Below are positions 11,298 to 19,886 of a stretch of 64,000 bases of DNA, one piece after another. Origin of the DNA: Synechococcus sp. PCC 7335 (GTDB lineage: Bacteria; Cyanobacteriota; Cyanobacteriia; Phormidesmidales; Phormidesmidaceae); NCBI RefSeq assembly GCF_000155595.1, contig NZ_DS989904.1, positions 1,385,636-1,449,635 of the forward strand, written 5' to 3'. Made by a program: the position numbers and the translations under genes. The notes under the pieces are model-generated. The model did not search any database and was not told the DNA's origin. It worked only from the letters and a program-made list of their open reading frames with translations. Numbering within the stretch: position 1 is the stretch's first letter; each line of letters opens with the position of its first letter.

Positions 11298-12139
11298 AAA
11301 ATAGCAGCCACAAAAAATAGGCTATCTACCAAGATAGTACTTAGCACCGCACCACTGAAAGCCCACCACTTAGTGCTATTCGATCTTAACGGTATAGTCC
11401 CTAGCATGACTAATAGAGACAACAGCACAATCGCGCTGCCTACCCCCTGGTAGGTTCCCATCCGCATCAGGGCGCTGTGTAGAATCCTGCCTGCTTGGTC
11501 AGGTGGATTTACCATGAGCGCTCGCCAGTAAGGAATTAGACCTACGCAATAGAAGTATAGGTCTGTGATCGCTGTACCCAGGAGCGAACCCAAGTAAAAA
11601 TAGTTGCCGATTTTTGCTTTTCCGTAGCGCAACAGAATCAGCACCATCGGCAGACCTAAAGCCTCTATGGGCAGATGGACATATGGGTCCCACCGAAACC
11701 AGCCCCAATAGACCGCTCCGGCTAACCAGGTCCAACTAAACCCAATCATCAAGTCTCCCCAAAGCTGGGTATTGTCTTTTTGTAGTAGCTTCCAGCCTAT
11801 GAATAGCCAGATAGCACTCATCAGTAAGCTGACTTGCGGAACTAAGCGAACTAGGGGGGCTTGAACAAAAACCGGAACGGCGACTAAAAAGGCGGCAGCC
11901 GTAAAAGCCTGAACGCGAGTGCGACTAAAAAGGCTAGCAATTCTATACCGTAGCTGGCTGCCCGCTCGACTAGCCGTAGGCAGACTAGCTGTAGGTAGTG
12001 GTCTGCGTAGCGACACAACAGAATCATCGTCACTCTTGCTCAGCCGGTTGCTTAATGAGCTGTTGACGCTACTTTTATTAGAAATCTGCAAAGTCTCAAT
12101 ATCCTTGACTTGTGGCGTGATTGTTTGGAGAACTTGCAA
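11291..12139 (-). CDS. DUF3120-like membrane protein
   Basis: A polytopic membrane protein of up to 282 residues. About 65 N-terminal residues are Ser/Leu-rich and poorly ordered. Then about six hydrophobic segments follow, with conserved-looking WKLLQKDNTQLWGDLMIGFSW in a loop, GAVYWGWFRWDPYVHLPIEAL and SLLGTAITDLYFYCVGLIPYW. This pattern fits DUF3120, a family of cyanobacteria and plastids with unknown function. No ATG lies before the first membrane helix, so the start is non-ATG; TTG at 12139 is the furthest option and a shorter one is possible. Its stop codon is embedded in a tandem repeat. Confidence 0.75.
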   Translation of the reverse strand: MQVLQTITPQVKDIETLQISNKSSVNSSLSNRLSKSDDDSVVSLRRPLPTASLPTASRAGSQLRYRIASLFSRTRVQAFTAAAFLVAVPVFVQAPLVRLVPQVSLLMSAIWLFIGWKLLQKDNTQLWGDLMIGFSWTWLAGAVYWGWFRWDPYVHLPIEALGLPMVLILLRYGKAKIGNYFYLGSLLGTAITDLYFYCVGLIPYWRALMVNPPDQAGRILHSALMRMGTYQGVGSAIVLLSLLVMLGTIPLRSNSTKWWAFSGAVLSTILVDSLFFVAAIFA

Positions 12140-12739
12140 GGCTTTTCTGAGATTGATTAACCATTCTTAACATAGCACGATTTATCCTAGGCTGTGGCTA
12201 TGCTGCTGTGCTCCAAAATTAGGGTTGTCTTAAGTCAAAGGTTCTATAGCAGTCTGTAGTCGGCGTTTAGTATTCTTGGTGGCTACTCTCAATGACTACA
12301 ATCTTCGCCAAATGAAGCTAATTGCTACACGTATGTATTTTATCTCTGTAGAGCTTAGCGGTGAAGCAGTGAAGTTGCCCGTTAACTTAATGCACTCTTT
12401 ACAGAGTTCTTTCAAAATCCTCCGATTGGGGGAACGCTTAGTAGTTATAGAATATCGCCGTGACTACTAGCCGTGACTACGTGACTACTAGTAGGAGGAC
12501 GTACTTGAAACGATGGCTTGGGTCATTTGGTTTTGGCATTAGCTTTGGCATTAGCTGTAGGAGCTTTCGATTGCCCTAATGAACGTCTTATCAAGGGGTC
12601 CAAGCTAGCGTATGTGCGAGATTCAAGCTAGCGTATCTCAGCGCCCTATCTAGACAGGTATCGCGAGATAAGTCTTGATTAAGCGCTGAAAGTTCGAGCG
12701 TCAAAAGTAGACAAAATAGATTGCAGGTTGAAATCATAC
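12140..12739. other. 600-base intergenic region, no supported gene
   Basis: A short plus-strand open frame (12276-12470, TTG start, or 52 codons from ATG at 12312) lacks a ribosome binding site and any family likeness, so I do not call it. Short direct repeats are present: CGTGACTAC around 12465-12490 and AAGCTAGCGTAT around 12601-12635. Confidence 0.5.
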
Positions 12740-13633
12740 ATGCTGATACCAGGAATGCTGCTCTGGATGATGACGGCCTCGGGAGCCACTGACCAATCAA
12801 TGACGCTGATTCGAGCTGTTGTGATTGGGATTGTCCAAGGGCTAACAGAATTTTTGCCGATTAGCAGTACAGCTCATGTAAAAGTCGTGCCGGTTGTGCT
12901 CGGCTGGGGCGATCCGGGGGTATCGTTTACGGCAGTGATTCAGCTGGGCAGCGTTGCCGCGATTCTTTGGTACTTTTGGAACGATCTGTCTATGGTGACA
13001 GTGAATTTTCTCAAGGCGCTGTTGGCAAAGCGCTTTGGCTCGCTTGAGTTTCGATTGGGTTTAGGTATTCTGCTAGGAACGTTGCCAATCGTGGTAGTGG
13101 GCCTGTATCTAAAGCTGTTTGTCCCTGGCTACGAGGATTCAATCGTGCGTTCGACATCAGCGATCGCCATCACCTCAATTGTAATGGCGATCTTGCTGGC
13201 GATCGCAGAACTACTGGGTAAGCGCAGGCGTGATTTTGGCAAGCTAGGGCTCTTTGATGGTTTGCTTGTGGGCATTGCTCAAGCCTTTGCGCTGGTTCCT
13301 GGGGCCTCTCGCTCTGGTTCTACGCTGACGGCTGGGCTGTTCATTGGTCTCAAGCGGGAAACGGCGGCTAGATTTTCTTTCTTATTAGGAATGCCAGCAA
13401 TACTACTATCAGGGCTAGTGTCTATCACAGATGTTGTCGGCGCTGATAGTGCCGTTGCCTTAGTGCCTTTATTAGGGGGCTTAGCAGCGGCGGTAGTATC
13501 GTCTTATCTAGCGATCGCCTGGCTAATTGATTTTTTAAAAAAGCACAGTACTTGGGTCTTCGTCTGGTACCGTCTTGCGTTTGGTGCGGTGATTTTGATT
13601 GCGATCGCGCTTGGAAGATTGGAGAATATATAG
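12740..13633 (+). CDS. uppP: undecaprenyl-diphosphatase (BacA/UppP)
   Basis: UppP dephosphorylates undecaprenyl pyrophosphate to recycle the lipid carrier of peptidoglycan synthesis. The signature GIVQGLTEFLPISSTAH and the second active-site motif VPGASRSGSTLTAGLFIGL are both present among about seven membrane segments. The motif variant with Thr-Ala-His followed by VVPVVLGWGDPGVSF is the usual cyanobacterial form. I use ATG at 12740 (297 residues), giving an extra N-terminal hydrophobic helix; ATG at 12800 would give the shorter bacterial length. It acts in the same pathway as ddl and murF, which lie a few kilobases away but are not co-transcribed with it. Confidence 0.92.
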   Translation: MLIPGMLLWMMTASGATDQSMTLIRAVVIGIVQGLTEFLPISSTAHVKVVPVVLGWGDPGVSFTAVIQLGSVAAILWYFWNDLSMVTVNFLKALLAKRFGSLEFRLGLGILLGTLPIVVVGLYLKLFVPGYEDSIVRSTSAIAITSIVMAILLAIAELLGKRRRDFGKLGLFDGLLVGIAQAFALVPGASRSGSTLTAGLFIGLKRETAARFSFLLGMPAILLSGLVSITDVVGADSAVALVPLLGGLAAAVVSSYLAIAWLIDFLKKHSTWVFVWYRLAFGAVILIAIALGRLENI

Positions 13634-13711
13634 CTCAAGGCTGTATACACTGACACCATATGGAAATGGAACTGGCACCATTGATAAAACGATATTTGTT
13701 CGCTACCGCCT

Positions 13712-15139
13712 ATGAAAACCACCACTCTTTCCCCTGCTAAAGTCACCAGCGTGGTCTCAGGCTCGATTGCTGAAGAGATTGGATTTGAAGCGGGCGATCG
13801 GCTGGTCTCTGTGAACGGGCAGCGCCCTAGAGACTTGATCGACTACCGATTTTTGTGCGCTGATGAAGTTTTAAACTTGGAAGTGATAGACGCAAAAGGC
13901 GTCTCGCATCAGATCGAAATCGAAAAGGATTTTGATGAGGAGCTTGGTTTAGAGTTTGAGACAGCGCTATTTGATGGACTCATTCAGTGTGTCAATCGCT
14001 GTCCGTTTTGCTTTATCGATCAGCAGCCACCTGGAAAAAGAGAGACGCTGTATCTAAAAGACGATGACTACCGACTGAGCTTTCTATATGGCAGCTATCT
14101 GACACTGACTAACATTCCACCTGCCGAGTGGGATCGGATTGCTCAGCTGCGCCTGTCTCCTCTCTATGTTTCGGTGCATGCGACTGAACCGGAAGTGCGA
14201 TCGCGTTTGCTCAAAAATGACAGAGCCGCTCAGATTCTAGATCACATCCGCTGGTTCCAATCGCACCGGCTGCAGATTCATGCCCAGGTCGTTGTTTGCC
14301 CTGGGATTAACGACGGTCCCCATCTAGAAAGAACCCTAAAAGATCTCGCCGCTTTTCATACAGGCGATGTCCCTACGGTCATTTCTGCTGCTGTTGTTCC
14401 GGTCGGGCTTACCCGCTTTCGCCCAGACCAAGATGAACTAGTTCCAGTGACGACTGCCAAAGCGCAGGAAGTGATCGATCAAGTTACGGCTATCCAGGCC
14501 GATTTCCAAGCCAAGCTAGGGACTACTTTTGCTTGGCTAGCCGATGAGTGGTTTCTGATGGGACGGCGATCGCTGCCTCCTGAACATCACTATGAGTCTT
14601 ATCCGCAAATTGGTAATGGAGTAGGTTCTATTCGATTGTTTCTTAAAGAGTTTGATCAGCTTGCTCAAAAGTTACCGGCAAAGGTCACTCCGCCGCGTAA
14701 GGTTACCTGGGTGGTTGGTAACGCTGTTGAGCATGCCTTTGCGCCGTTGGTTGATCGCTTAAATCAGGTCGATGGTCTGAGTGTGGATATGGTGGCTATC
14801 AACAGTGACTATTGGGGGCAAGAAATCACCGTAACAGGGCTACTGACTGGCCAGGATGTCGCTAGGCACTTGAGTCGAAGAGCCCTAGGCGATTATGTTC
14901 TGCTGCCTACCGTGATGCTCAAACAAGGCGATAGCCAGCGCCCAGAAGACACTTACTTTCTCGACGATATGTCCCTACTGAGCTTAGAAAATGAACTAAA
15001 CTGTTCAGTATTATCCGTTGCAAGTCTATCAGAACTCATAGATGCCTGCTGTGGATCTACTCCTAGCTATATGCCTTTGAGTAGGGTGGCTATGTCGGCT
15101 AAGCTTAACCAGGTCATCGATCCCCACTTATTGAATTAG
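13712..15139 (+). CDS. radical SAM protein with PDZ-like and DUF512 domains (TIGR03279 type)
   Basis: A 475-residue protein. An N-terminal PDZ-like segment (about 8-75, with SGSIAEEIGFEAGDRLVSVNG) precedes a radical SAM core whose [4Fe-4S] cysteines Cys93, Cys97 and Cys100 sit in CVNRCPFCF (CX3CX2C). LYVSVHATEPEVRSRLLKN follows, and the C-terminal third is DUF512-like. This architecture matches a conserved FeS protein found in all cyanobacteria and some clostridia; its substrate is unknown. The start is ATG at 13712. The tolC-like gene begins eight bases after the stop, so the two may share a transcript, though no functional link is apparent. Confidence 0.88.
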   Translation: MKTTTLSPAKVTSVVSGSIAEEIGFEAGDRLVSVNGQRPRDLIDYRFLCADEVLNLEVIDAKGVSHQIEIEKDFDEELGLEFETALFDGLIQCVNRCPFCFIDQQPPGKRETLYLKDDDYRLSFLYGSYLTLTNIPPAEWDRIAQLRLSPLYVSVHATEPEVRSRLLKNDRAAQILDHIRWFQSHRLQIHAQVVVCPGINDGPHLERTLKDLAAFHTGDVPTVISAAVVPVGLTRFRPDQDELVPVTTAKAQEVIDQVTAIQADFQAKLGTTFAWLADEWFLMGRRSLPPEHHYESYPQIGNGVGSIRLFLKEFDQLAQKLPAKVTPPRKVTWVVGNAVEHAFAPLVDRLNQVDGLSVDMVAINSDYWGQEITVTGLLTGQDVARHLSRRALGDYVLLPTVMLKQGDSQRPEDTYFLDDMSLLSLENELNCSVLSVASLSELIDACCGSTPSYMPLSRVAMSAKLNQVIDPHLLN

Positions 15140-15147
15140 TTAGTTTT

Positions 15148-17172
15148 ATGCGCTATCTCCAATCAGCTGCATTCTTCTTGTTAGCAGCCAGTAGTTCGAT
15201 GTCTTTTCTACCTAAAGCTGCTATTGCTGCCTCGGAAGAAACGCCTACGAATAATGATTCGCGGCTAGAAGATCAGCCTCAAGATGCCACAGTAGGTAAT
15301 TCGCTCGGGCTCGCTCCGCGCGCACTGTCTGAGTCCTCTGCGAGCGAGAACGTTACACTCACTGCTCAGCCTACTGCTGGCACAGTCCAGAGTGATATAG
15401 TACCGAGTAGCATAGTACCGAGCATAGAGCCTGCTGCCCCAAAATTTTCCAAGCTCCGCGATCGCCTGCTCGGAGACTCCGCTCAGCCGCTGCCTATAGA
15501 AGTACGCAATCGACGACAGGCCATAGAATCAGAGCTTTCTACTCAGACTCGCTGGGCTCAATCTGCTGAAAGTAGTGATCTAGAAATCAAGTCATTAGCC
15601 AAGCTAGACACTAGGCTAGAAGCTGGCGCGAGCTTTTCAGAAGCGGTTGCTCAGGCGAACACTACCTCTGAGATCGAAGCTGATGAAGATGGTAATGGTC
15701 TGCCTACTTTGGAGTCACCCATTCCAAGGCCCCCCCTGATCATTGAGTCCATCCCAGCGCCCCCTCCCACAACCCCAGATTCTGAGACGGAGACACCCTC
15801 AGAGATACTAGATTCGGAGACTCTAGACTCAGAACTCGGTGCGCCCTCAGAGGCATCAGGCCGTGAAATCGACGTAGTCCCTGACAGCTTAACTGCCGAT
15901 CCTAATCCACTAACTTTTCCAACTACAACAGAAGAAGTCTCAATCGAAGAAACGCAAGTTATCACCTTAGAACAGGCTGTAGAGCTGGCCTATCGTAATA
16001 ACCAGTCGCTTCAGGCAGCTTTACTGAGCCTAGAGCAGGCCACTGCTGCAGTTAGAGAAGCAAGAGCCGCTCTTTTGCCTGGTATAGACGTCACTGCCAA
16101 TGCCATCACTCAAGAAAGTACTCGTGCAGATTTTTTGGAAGAACCAAGCGGCATAGATACGCTAGTCAGCGGCTCAACTGAAATTAATTACGATGTCTTT
16201 ACTGGCGGCGCGCGCCGTGCCAGCATCCGAGCCGCAGAACTCCAAGAGGAAATTAGTACGCTGGCTGTAGAAGTTCAACAGGAGGATATCCGGCTGACTA
16301 CTGCCAATGCCTATTACGATCTGCAAGATGCGGGTGAACAAATTCGGATCAACCAGTCTTTCCTAGAAGAAGCCGCCCGTAACCTTCGCGATTCTAGACT
16401 TAGACAGGAAGTGGGCGTAGGTACTCGGTTTGATACCTTGCGCGCCGAAGTTCAGTTTGCCAATGCGCGCCAAGCGGTGATTCAAGCTCAAAGTCAAGAG
16501 CGGATCAATCGCCGGGCGATCGCTCAGGTGCTCAACTTGCCCCCAACTGCTACTATTGCCACGACCCCAGTAGCCGTCGCAGAAAACTGGCCCTTAGACT
16601 TAGAAGAAAGTATTGTACTAGCCTTTCAAAACCGCGCCGAACTAGAGCAGCAGCTATACCAAGCCGATCTTAGCGACGAGCAGCGAAAAATTGCGCTAGC
16701 GGCAATTAGACCTTCTGTTCAGCTATTCGCAAACTACAGCGCACAGACGTTTATTAATGATAACGATGGCGTCACAGATGCCTATTCTTTTGGTGCTCGC
16801 TTTGTCTGGAATCCCTTCGACGGTGGGGCAGCGCGTGCTAGTGCTAGACAGCAGGAAATTGCTAGTCAAATTGCTGAAGAACAGTTCAGCTCGAACCTAG
16901 ACGAAGTTCGATTTGACGTAGAGCAAGCTTTCTTTAATTTGCAGGCTAACCAAGAGAACATTGCTACTTCAGAAGTCGCTGTTGTGCAAGCAGAAGAAGC
17001 CTTGGCACTAGCTAACTTGCGACTACAAGCGGGTGTAGGCACTCAGCTAGACGTCCTAAGTGCTCAGAGCGAGCTGACAGAGGCTGAAGCTAACAACGTG
17101 GCGGCCATTTTGGGCTATAACCGGGCTTTAGTCGCGATAGAACGCGCAATTAGTAACGTCAGCGCACTCTAG
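15148..17172 (+). CDS. TolC-family outer membrane efflux protein with long N-terminal extension
   Basis: A 674-residue outer membrane factor that would form the export channel for tripartite efflux pumps or type I secretion. A signal peptide ends near AAIAA (about residue 28). Residues 30-270 are Ser/Glu/Pro-rich and low complexity. The two outer-membrane efflux repeats begin at about 272 (ITLEQAVELAYRNNQSLQAA) and about 490, with the typical long helices and the strand around DVFTGGARRASIRAAE and its repeat WNPFDGGAARASARQQE. The total is much longer than E. coli TolC (about 490) because of the extension. It is the only visible component; no membrane fusion protein or pump is nearby. Confidence 0.88.
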   Translation: MRYLQSAAFFLLAASSSMSFLPKAAIAASEETPTNNDSRLEDQPQDATVGNSLGLAPRALSESSASENVTLTAQPTAGTVQSDIVPSSIVPSIEPAAPKFSKLRDRLLGDSAQPLPIEVRNRRQAIESELSTQTRWAQSAESSDLEIKSLAKLDTRLEAGASFSEAVAQANTTSEIEADEDGNGLPTLESPIPRPPLIIESIPAPPPTTPDSETETPSEILDSETLDSELGAPSEASGREIDVVPDSLTADPNPLTFPTTTEEVSIEETQVITLEQAVELAYRNNQSLQAALLSLEQATAAVREARAALLPGIDVTANAITQESTRADFLEEPSGIDTLVSGSTEINYDVFTGGARRASIRAAELQEEISTLAVEVQQEDIRLTTANAYYDLQDAGEQIRINQSFLEEAARNLRDSRLRQEVGVGTRFDTLRAEVQFANARQAVIQAQSQERINRRAIAQVLNLPPTATIATTPVAVAENWPLDLEESIVLAFQNRAELEQQLYQADLSDEQRKIALAAIRPSVQLFANYSAQTFINDNDGVTDAYSFGARFVWNPFDGGAARASARQQEIASQIAEEQFSSNLDEVRFDVEQAFFNLQANQENIATSEVAVVQAEEALALANLRLQAGVGTQLDVLSAQSELTEAEANNVAAILGYNRALVAIERAISNVSAL

Positions 17173-17234
17173 CTCGGCTCAGGTGACTACTTCTATTTTT
17201 CCCCAAGCCACTTCTGCTAGCCAGCGACTGGGCG

Positions 17235-17531
17235 CTAAATGTCAGTGAACACTTTCTCCTGACATAGCCGGTCGATGACTTGCTCTGCCGTGAGTAATCT
17301 TTTGAGAACAACTTGACCGATAGCGGGCGCTGTGGCCTCCTTTGGTTTCACTTCGATCATCAATATTGATTCTTCTACCTGATAGAGCCGCAGGTTGTCG
17401 CCATCTTCTTGAATATAGAGTGATTGACGACTGACATAGGGTTTCCGCTTCCAGGCAAGTTCGTTCCAAAGACCGCCAAACTCCCAAACTCTACCAGTCG
17501 TCCAATTTTCAGAAAGGAAAAAATATTTCAC
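17235..17531 (-). CDS. small conserved hypothetical protein, 98 aa
   Basis: The product is Trp/Glu-rich, starting (GTG at 17531) with KYFFLSENWTTGRVWEFGG, then WNELAWKRKPYVSRQSLYI and a strand pair LRLYQVEESILMIEVKP. It has no signal peptide or membrane segment. I recall similar short proteins in other cyanobacteria but know no function. An alternative overlapping frame on the same strand (17242-17487) is poorer in composition. The gene stands alone between tolC-like and ddl. Confidence 0.6.
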   Translation of the reverse strand: MKYFFLSENWTTGRVWEFGGLWNELAWKRKPYVSRQSLYIQEDGDNLRLYQVEESILMIEVKPKEATAPAIGQVVLKRLLTAEQVIDRLCQEKVFTDI

Positions 17532-17650
17532 AGCGTCCTTATCAAAAAGTAGTTATCTGCTCAAATGCATTTCGAGCATTGGGCTTGAAACTGTGCGGAT
17601 TCATTATGACCAGAAAGGTTCAACCTTTGTCAAAAAAACGCTCCTGACGA

Positions 17651-17678
17651 GCAAAGTAAGCGCGCATCCTTACTTTGC
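17651..17678. repeat. palindromic hairpin GCAAAGTAAG, dispersed repeat copy 1
   Basis: Ten-base perfect arms (17651-17660 and 17669-17678) with an eight-base loop lie upstream of ddl. A close relative lies at 53403-53425, so this looks like a dispersed intergenic element rather than a terminator. Confidence 0.6.
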
Positions 17679-17730
17679 TATATCTGCCGTGATAGGCTAG
17701 CCGGAAGCATTGGATAGGGAAGTGACAGCG

Positions 17731-18816
17731 ATGGCTATGCAGGTGGGTTTAGTTTTTGGCGGACGCTCTGGTGAGCACGAAGTATCGATTCGCTCGGCAG
17801 GTGCGATCGCCCAGGCCCTGTCCATAGACGAGAACCAAACTAAGTACGCTGTAGTGCCTATTTTGATTCATAAAGATGGCAGTTGGGAAAGTGGGCAAAC
17901 CGCTCAGCAAGTCTTGGCTTCTGGCAAACCTGCCATGCAGGACGAAGGCCCTATTGGGGAGTTGCCCTCTGCTGCTAAACCTATCAAACGTCTGCCTGAC
18001 CTGTCGGCGCTAGGCCATATCGATATTTGGTTCCCTGTTATCCACGGTCCAAATGGAGAAGACGGCACGCTTCAAGGCCTATTTGAAGTGCTAGAAGTGC
18101 CCTACGTCGGCTGTGGGGTACTTGGGTCATCATTGGGGATGGACAAGCTTGCCTCGAAAAGCGCCTTTGCTCAGGCCGGGTTGCCCCAGGTCAACTATCG
18201 CGGTGTCTCACGCGCAGAAATCTATTCCAACCCCTGCATATTTCCTAAGCTCTGTGATGGTATAGATGAAGCACTGGGTTATCCCTGTTTCGTTAAGCCA
18301 GCAAACCTAGGCTCCTCTGTGGGTATCTCTAAAGCAACCAATCGGCAAGAGCTGGAAACCGCCTTAGATCTAGCAGCTAGCTATGATCGACGGGTGATTG
18401 TAGAAACTGGCGTGGTTGCCCGTGAAATAGAGTGCTCAATTCTGGGCAATGACAACCCCAAAGCCTCAGTGCTGGGTGAGACTAGGTTTAGCACTGACTT
18501 TTACGATTACGCAGCGAAATACACCGAAGGGGGAGCAGAACTATTGATTCCTTCCCCGGTGTCGGACCAGGTGCGCGATCGCATCCAAGAAATGGCCATT
18601 GCTGCCTTTCAAGCGATCGATGGCTCTGGCCTTGCCCGAGTAGACTTCTTCTATATCGAAAAGACAGATCAGATCTTGATCAACGAAATCAACACTATGC
18701 CTGGATTTACTGCAACCAGTATGTACCCCATGATGTGGGAAGCCTCTGGCATCAAGTTCTCTGATTTGGTAGACAAGCTAATTCAGCTAGGATTAGAGAG
18801 AACAGCTCATACGTAG
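17731..18816 (+). CDS. ddl: D-alanine--D-alanine ligase
   Basis: Ddl joins two D-alanines with ATP to make the dipeptide that MurF adds to the peptidoglycan precursor. Visible motifs are [18 protein letters not shown] at the N-terminus, [15 protein letters not shown], the ATP-grasp segments [16 protein letters not shown] and ARVDFFY, and [17 protein letters not shown], which carries metal and substrate ligands. I choose ATG at 17731 (361 residues) because AGGGAAG at 17716-17722 is well spaced; a TTG at 17710 is also in frame. murF lies 3 kb downstream on the opposite strand. Confidence 0.95.
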   Translation: MAMQVGLVFGGRSGEHEVSIRSAGAIAQALSIDENQTKYAVVPILIHKDGSWESGQTAQQVLASGKPAMQDEGPIGELPSAAKPIKRLPDLSALGHIDIWFPVIHGPNGEDGTLQGLFEVLEVPYVGCGVLGSSLGMDKLASKSAFAQAGLPQVNYRGVSRAEIYSNPCIFPKLCDGIDEALGYPCFVKPANLGSSVGISKATNRQELETALDLAASYDRRVIVETGVVAREIECSILGNDNPKASVLGETRFSTDFYDYAAKYTEGGAELLIPSPVSDQVRDRIQEMAIAAFQAIDGSGLARVDFFYIEKTDQILINEINTMPGFTATSMYPMMWEASGIKFSDLVDKLIQLGLERTAHT

Positions 18817-18833
18817 TGCATTCGCTAGTTCCT

Positions 18834-19271
18834 ATGCTCAAGCTCAAATCCCTATACGATATTGATTTTAATCTTTGGATAGAAGATCAGGCGGCCGCGC
18901 TTAGAGCAAAGCGGCTAGAAGACTTGGATGTAGCTAACCTGGTAGCGGAGATAGAAGATTTGGCGAAGCGGGATAAGAAGGCCCTTCGCAGCTATTTGAA
19001 GGTGCTTTTATTGCATCTATTGAAATGGCAGTATCAGCCTGATAAGCAGTCGAAAAGTTGGAAGGCCTCTATATCGAATTCTAGAATCGAGATCGAAGAT
19101 ATTTTGTTGGACAGTCCCAGTTTGAGAAACTATCTACCCACTGTGGTTGACAAAACTTATGCAAACGCTAGAACGCTAGCATCTGACGAAACTGGTCTGA
19201 TATTAGAGACGTTTCCAATCGATTGTCCCTATGAGTTAGAGAAAGCATTAGACCTCAGTTTCTTACCCTGA
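18834..19271 (+). CDS. DUF29 family protein
   Basis: A 145-residue protein of the DUF29 family, recognised by SLYDIDFNLWIEDQAAALRA near the N-terminus, LDVANLVAEIEDLAKRDKKAL, LLLHLLKWQYQP and the C-terminal FPIDCPYELEKALDL. The family is abundant in cyanobacteria, is often found in toxin-antitoxin-like or mobile contexts, and has no proven function. I use ATG at 18834; a GTG at 18816 that overlaps the ddl stop codon is the other option. It follows ddl closely and may be co-transcribed, but no functional link is implied. Confidence 0.85.
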   Translation: MLKLKSLYDIDFNLWIEDQAAALRAKRLEDLDVANLVAEIEDLAKRDKKALRSYLKVLLLHLLKWQYQPDKQSKSWKASISNSRIEIEDILLDSPSLRNYLPTVVDKTYANARTLASDETGLILETFPIDCPYELEKALDLSFLP

Positions 19272-19307
19272 CTCTACAATGTTTCTTTAAAAAAGGAAGG
19301 CTGAGCG

Positions 19308-19766
19308 TCAATTCATCAGCTTTGATTTCACAATCGCCTGTACTTTTCCACCGTCTGCTTGACCTTTGAGCTTTTGCATCACAGGTCCCATGACTTTACC
19401 CATATCTCGAGGGCCAGTGGCTCCAACCTGTGCGATCGCTTCATCCACAGCCGCTTCGATCTCTTCTTCAGATAGCTGAGCAGGCAGGTATTCTTCTAAG
19501 ACTTCTAGCTCTTTAGCTTCTTTGTCGGCTAGCTCTTCACGACCTGCATCCGTGAACTGCTTGATAGAGTCGCGGCGCTGCTTAGCCAACTGCATGACGA
19601 CGGCTAGCTCTTCTTCTTCAGTGAGTTTGTCACGGCCTTTACCTCGGATTTCGCTCTCTTTTTCAAGGATGACTTTTTTAATACCGCGCACGGTTTCGAG
19701 CCGCAGCTTGTCTTTTGCCTTCATCGCCGCTTTGATTTCTTCGGAGATGCGATCTTTTAAGCTCAT
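19308..19766 (-). CDS. yqeY: GatB/YqeY domain protein
   Basis: A 152-residue helical protein with the YqeY pattern: MSLKDRISEEIKAAMKAKDK, RLETVRGIKKVILEKE, QRRDSIKQFTDAGREELADKE, YLPAQLSEEEIEAAVDEAI and the C-terminal GPRDMGKVMGPVMQKLKGQADG. The domain resembles the tRNA-binding tail of GatB in the amidotransferase that makes Gln-tRNA, and the free-standing form is thought to bind tRNA. Length matches the family (about 150). The start is ATG at 19766 behind an AGGA site. It lies downstream of moeB on the same strand, but a terminator separates them. Confidence 0.92.
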   Translation of the reverse strand: MSLKDRISEEIKAAMKAKDKLRLETVRGIKKVILEKESEIRGKGRDKLTEEEELAVVMQLAKQRRDSIKQFTDAGREELADKEAKELEVLEEYLPAQLSEEEIEAAVDEAIAQVGATGPRDMGKVMGPVMQKLKGQADGGKVQAIVKSKLMN

Positions 19767-19818
19767 GATTTATTGGTCCTAGTTGATTGTCCTAGCTGGT
19801 CTGTGGCTATAGATGACA

Positions 19819-19843
19819 AAAGGCTCGCGGTTTGCAAGCCTTT
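19819..19843 (-). terminator. Rho-independent terminator of the moeB gene
   Basis: Arms AAAGGCT (19819-19825) and AGCCTTT (19837-19843). On the minus strand the hairpin runs into TTTTG. It lies between moeB and yqeY. Confidence 0.65.
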
Positions 19844-19886
19844 CTAATTCAGAGTGAATGAGTAAAACTTGACGTTTAGTCAGCGT

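Noticed and set aside
12276-12470. Small plus-strand open frame of 64 codons
   Set aside because: TTG start, no ribosome binding site, no recognised similarity. It could be real, but the sequence gives no support.
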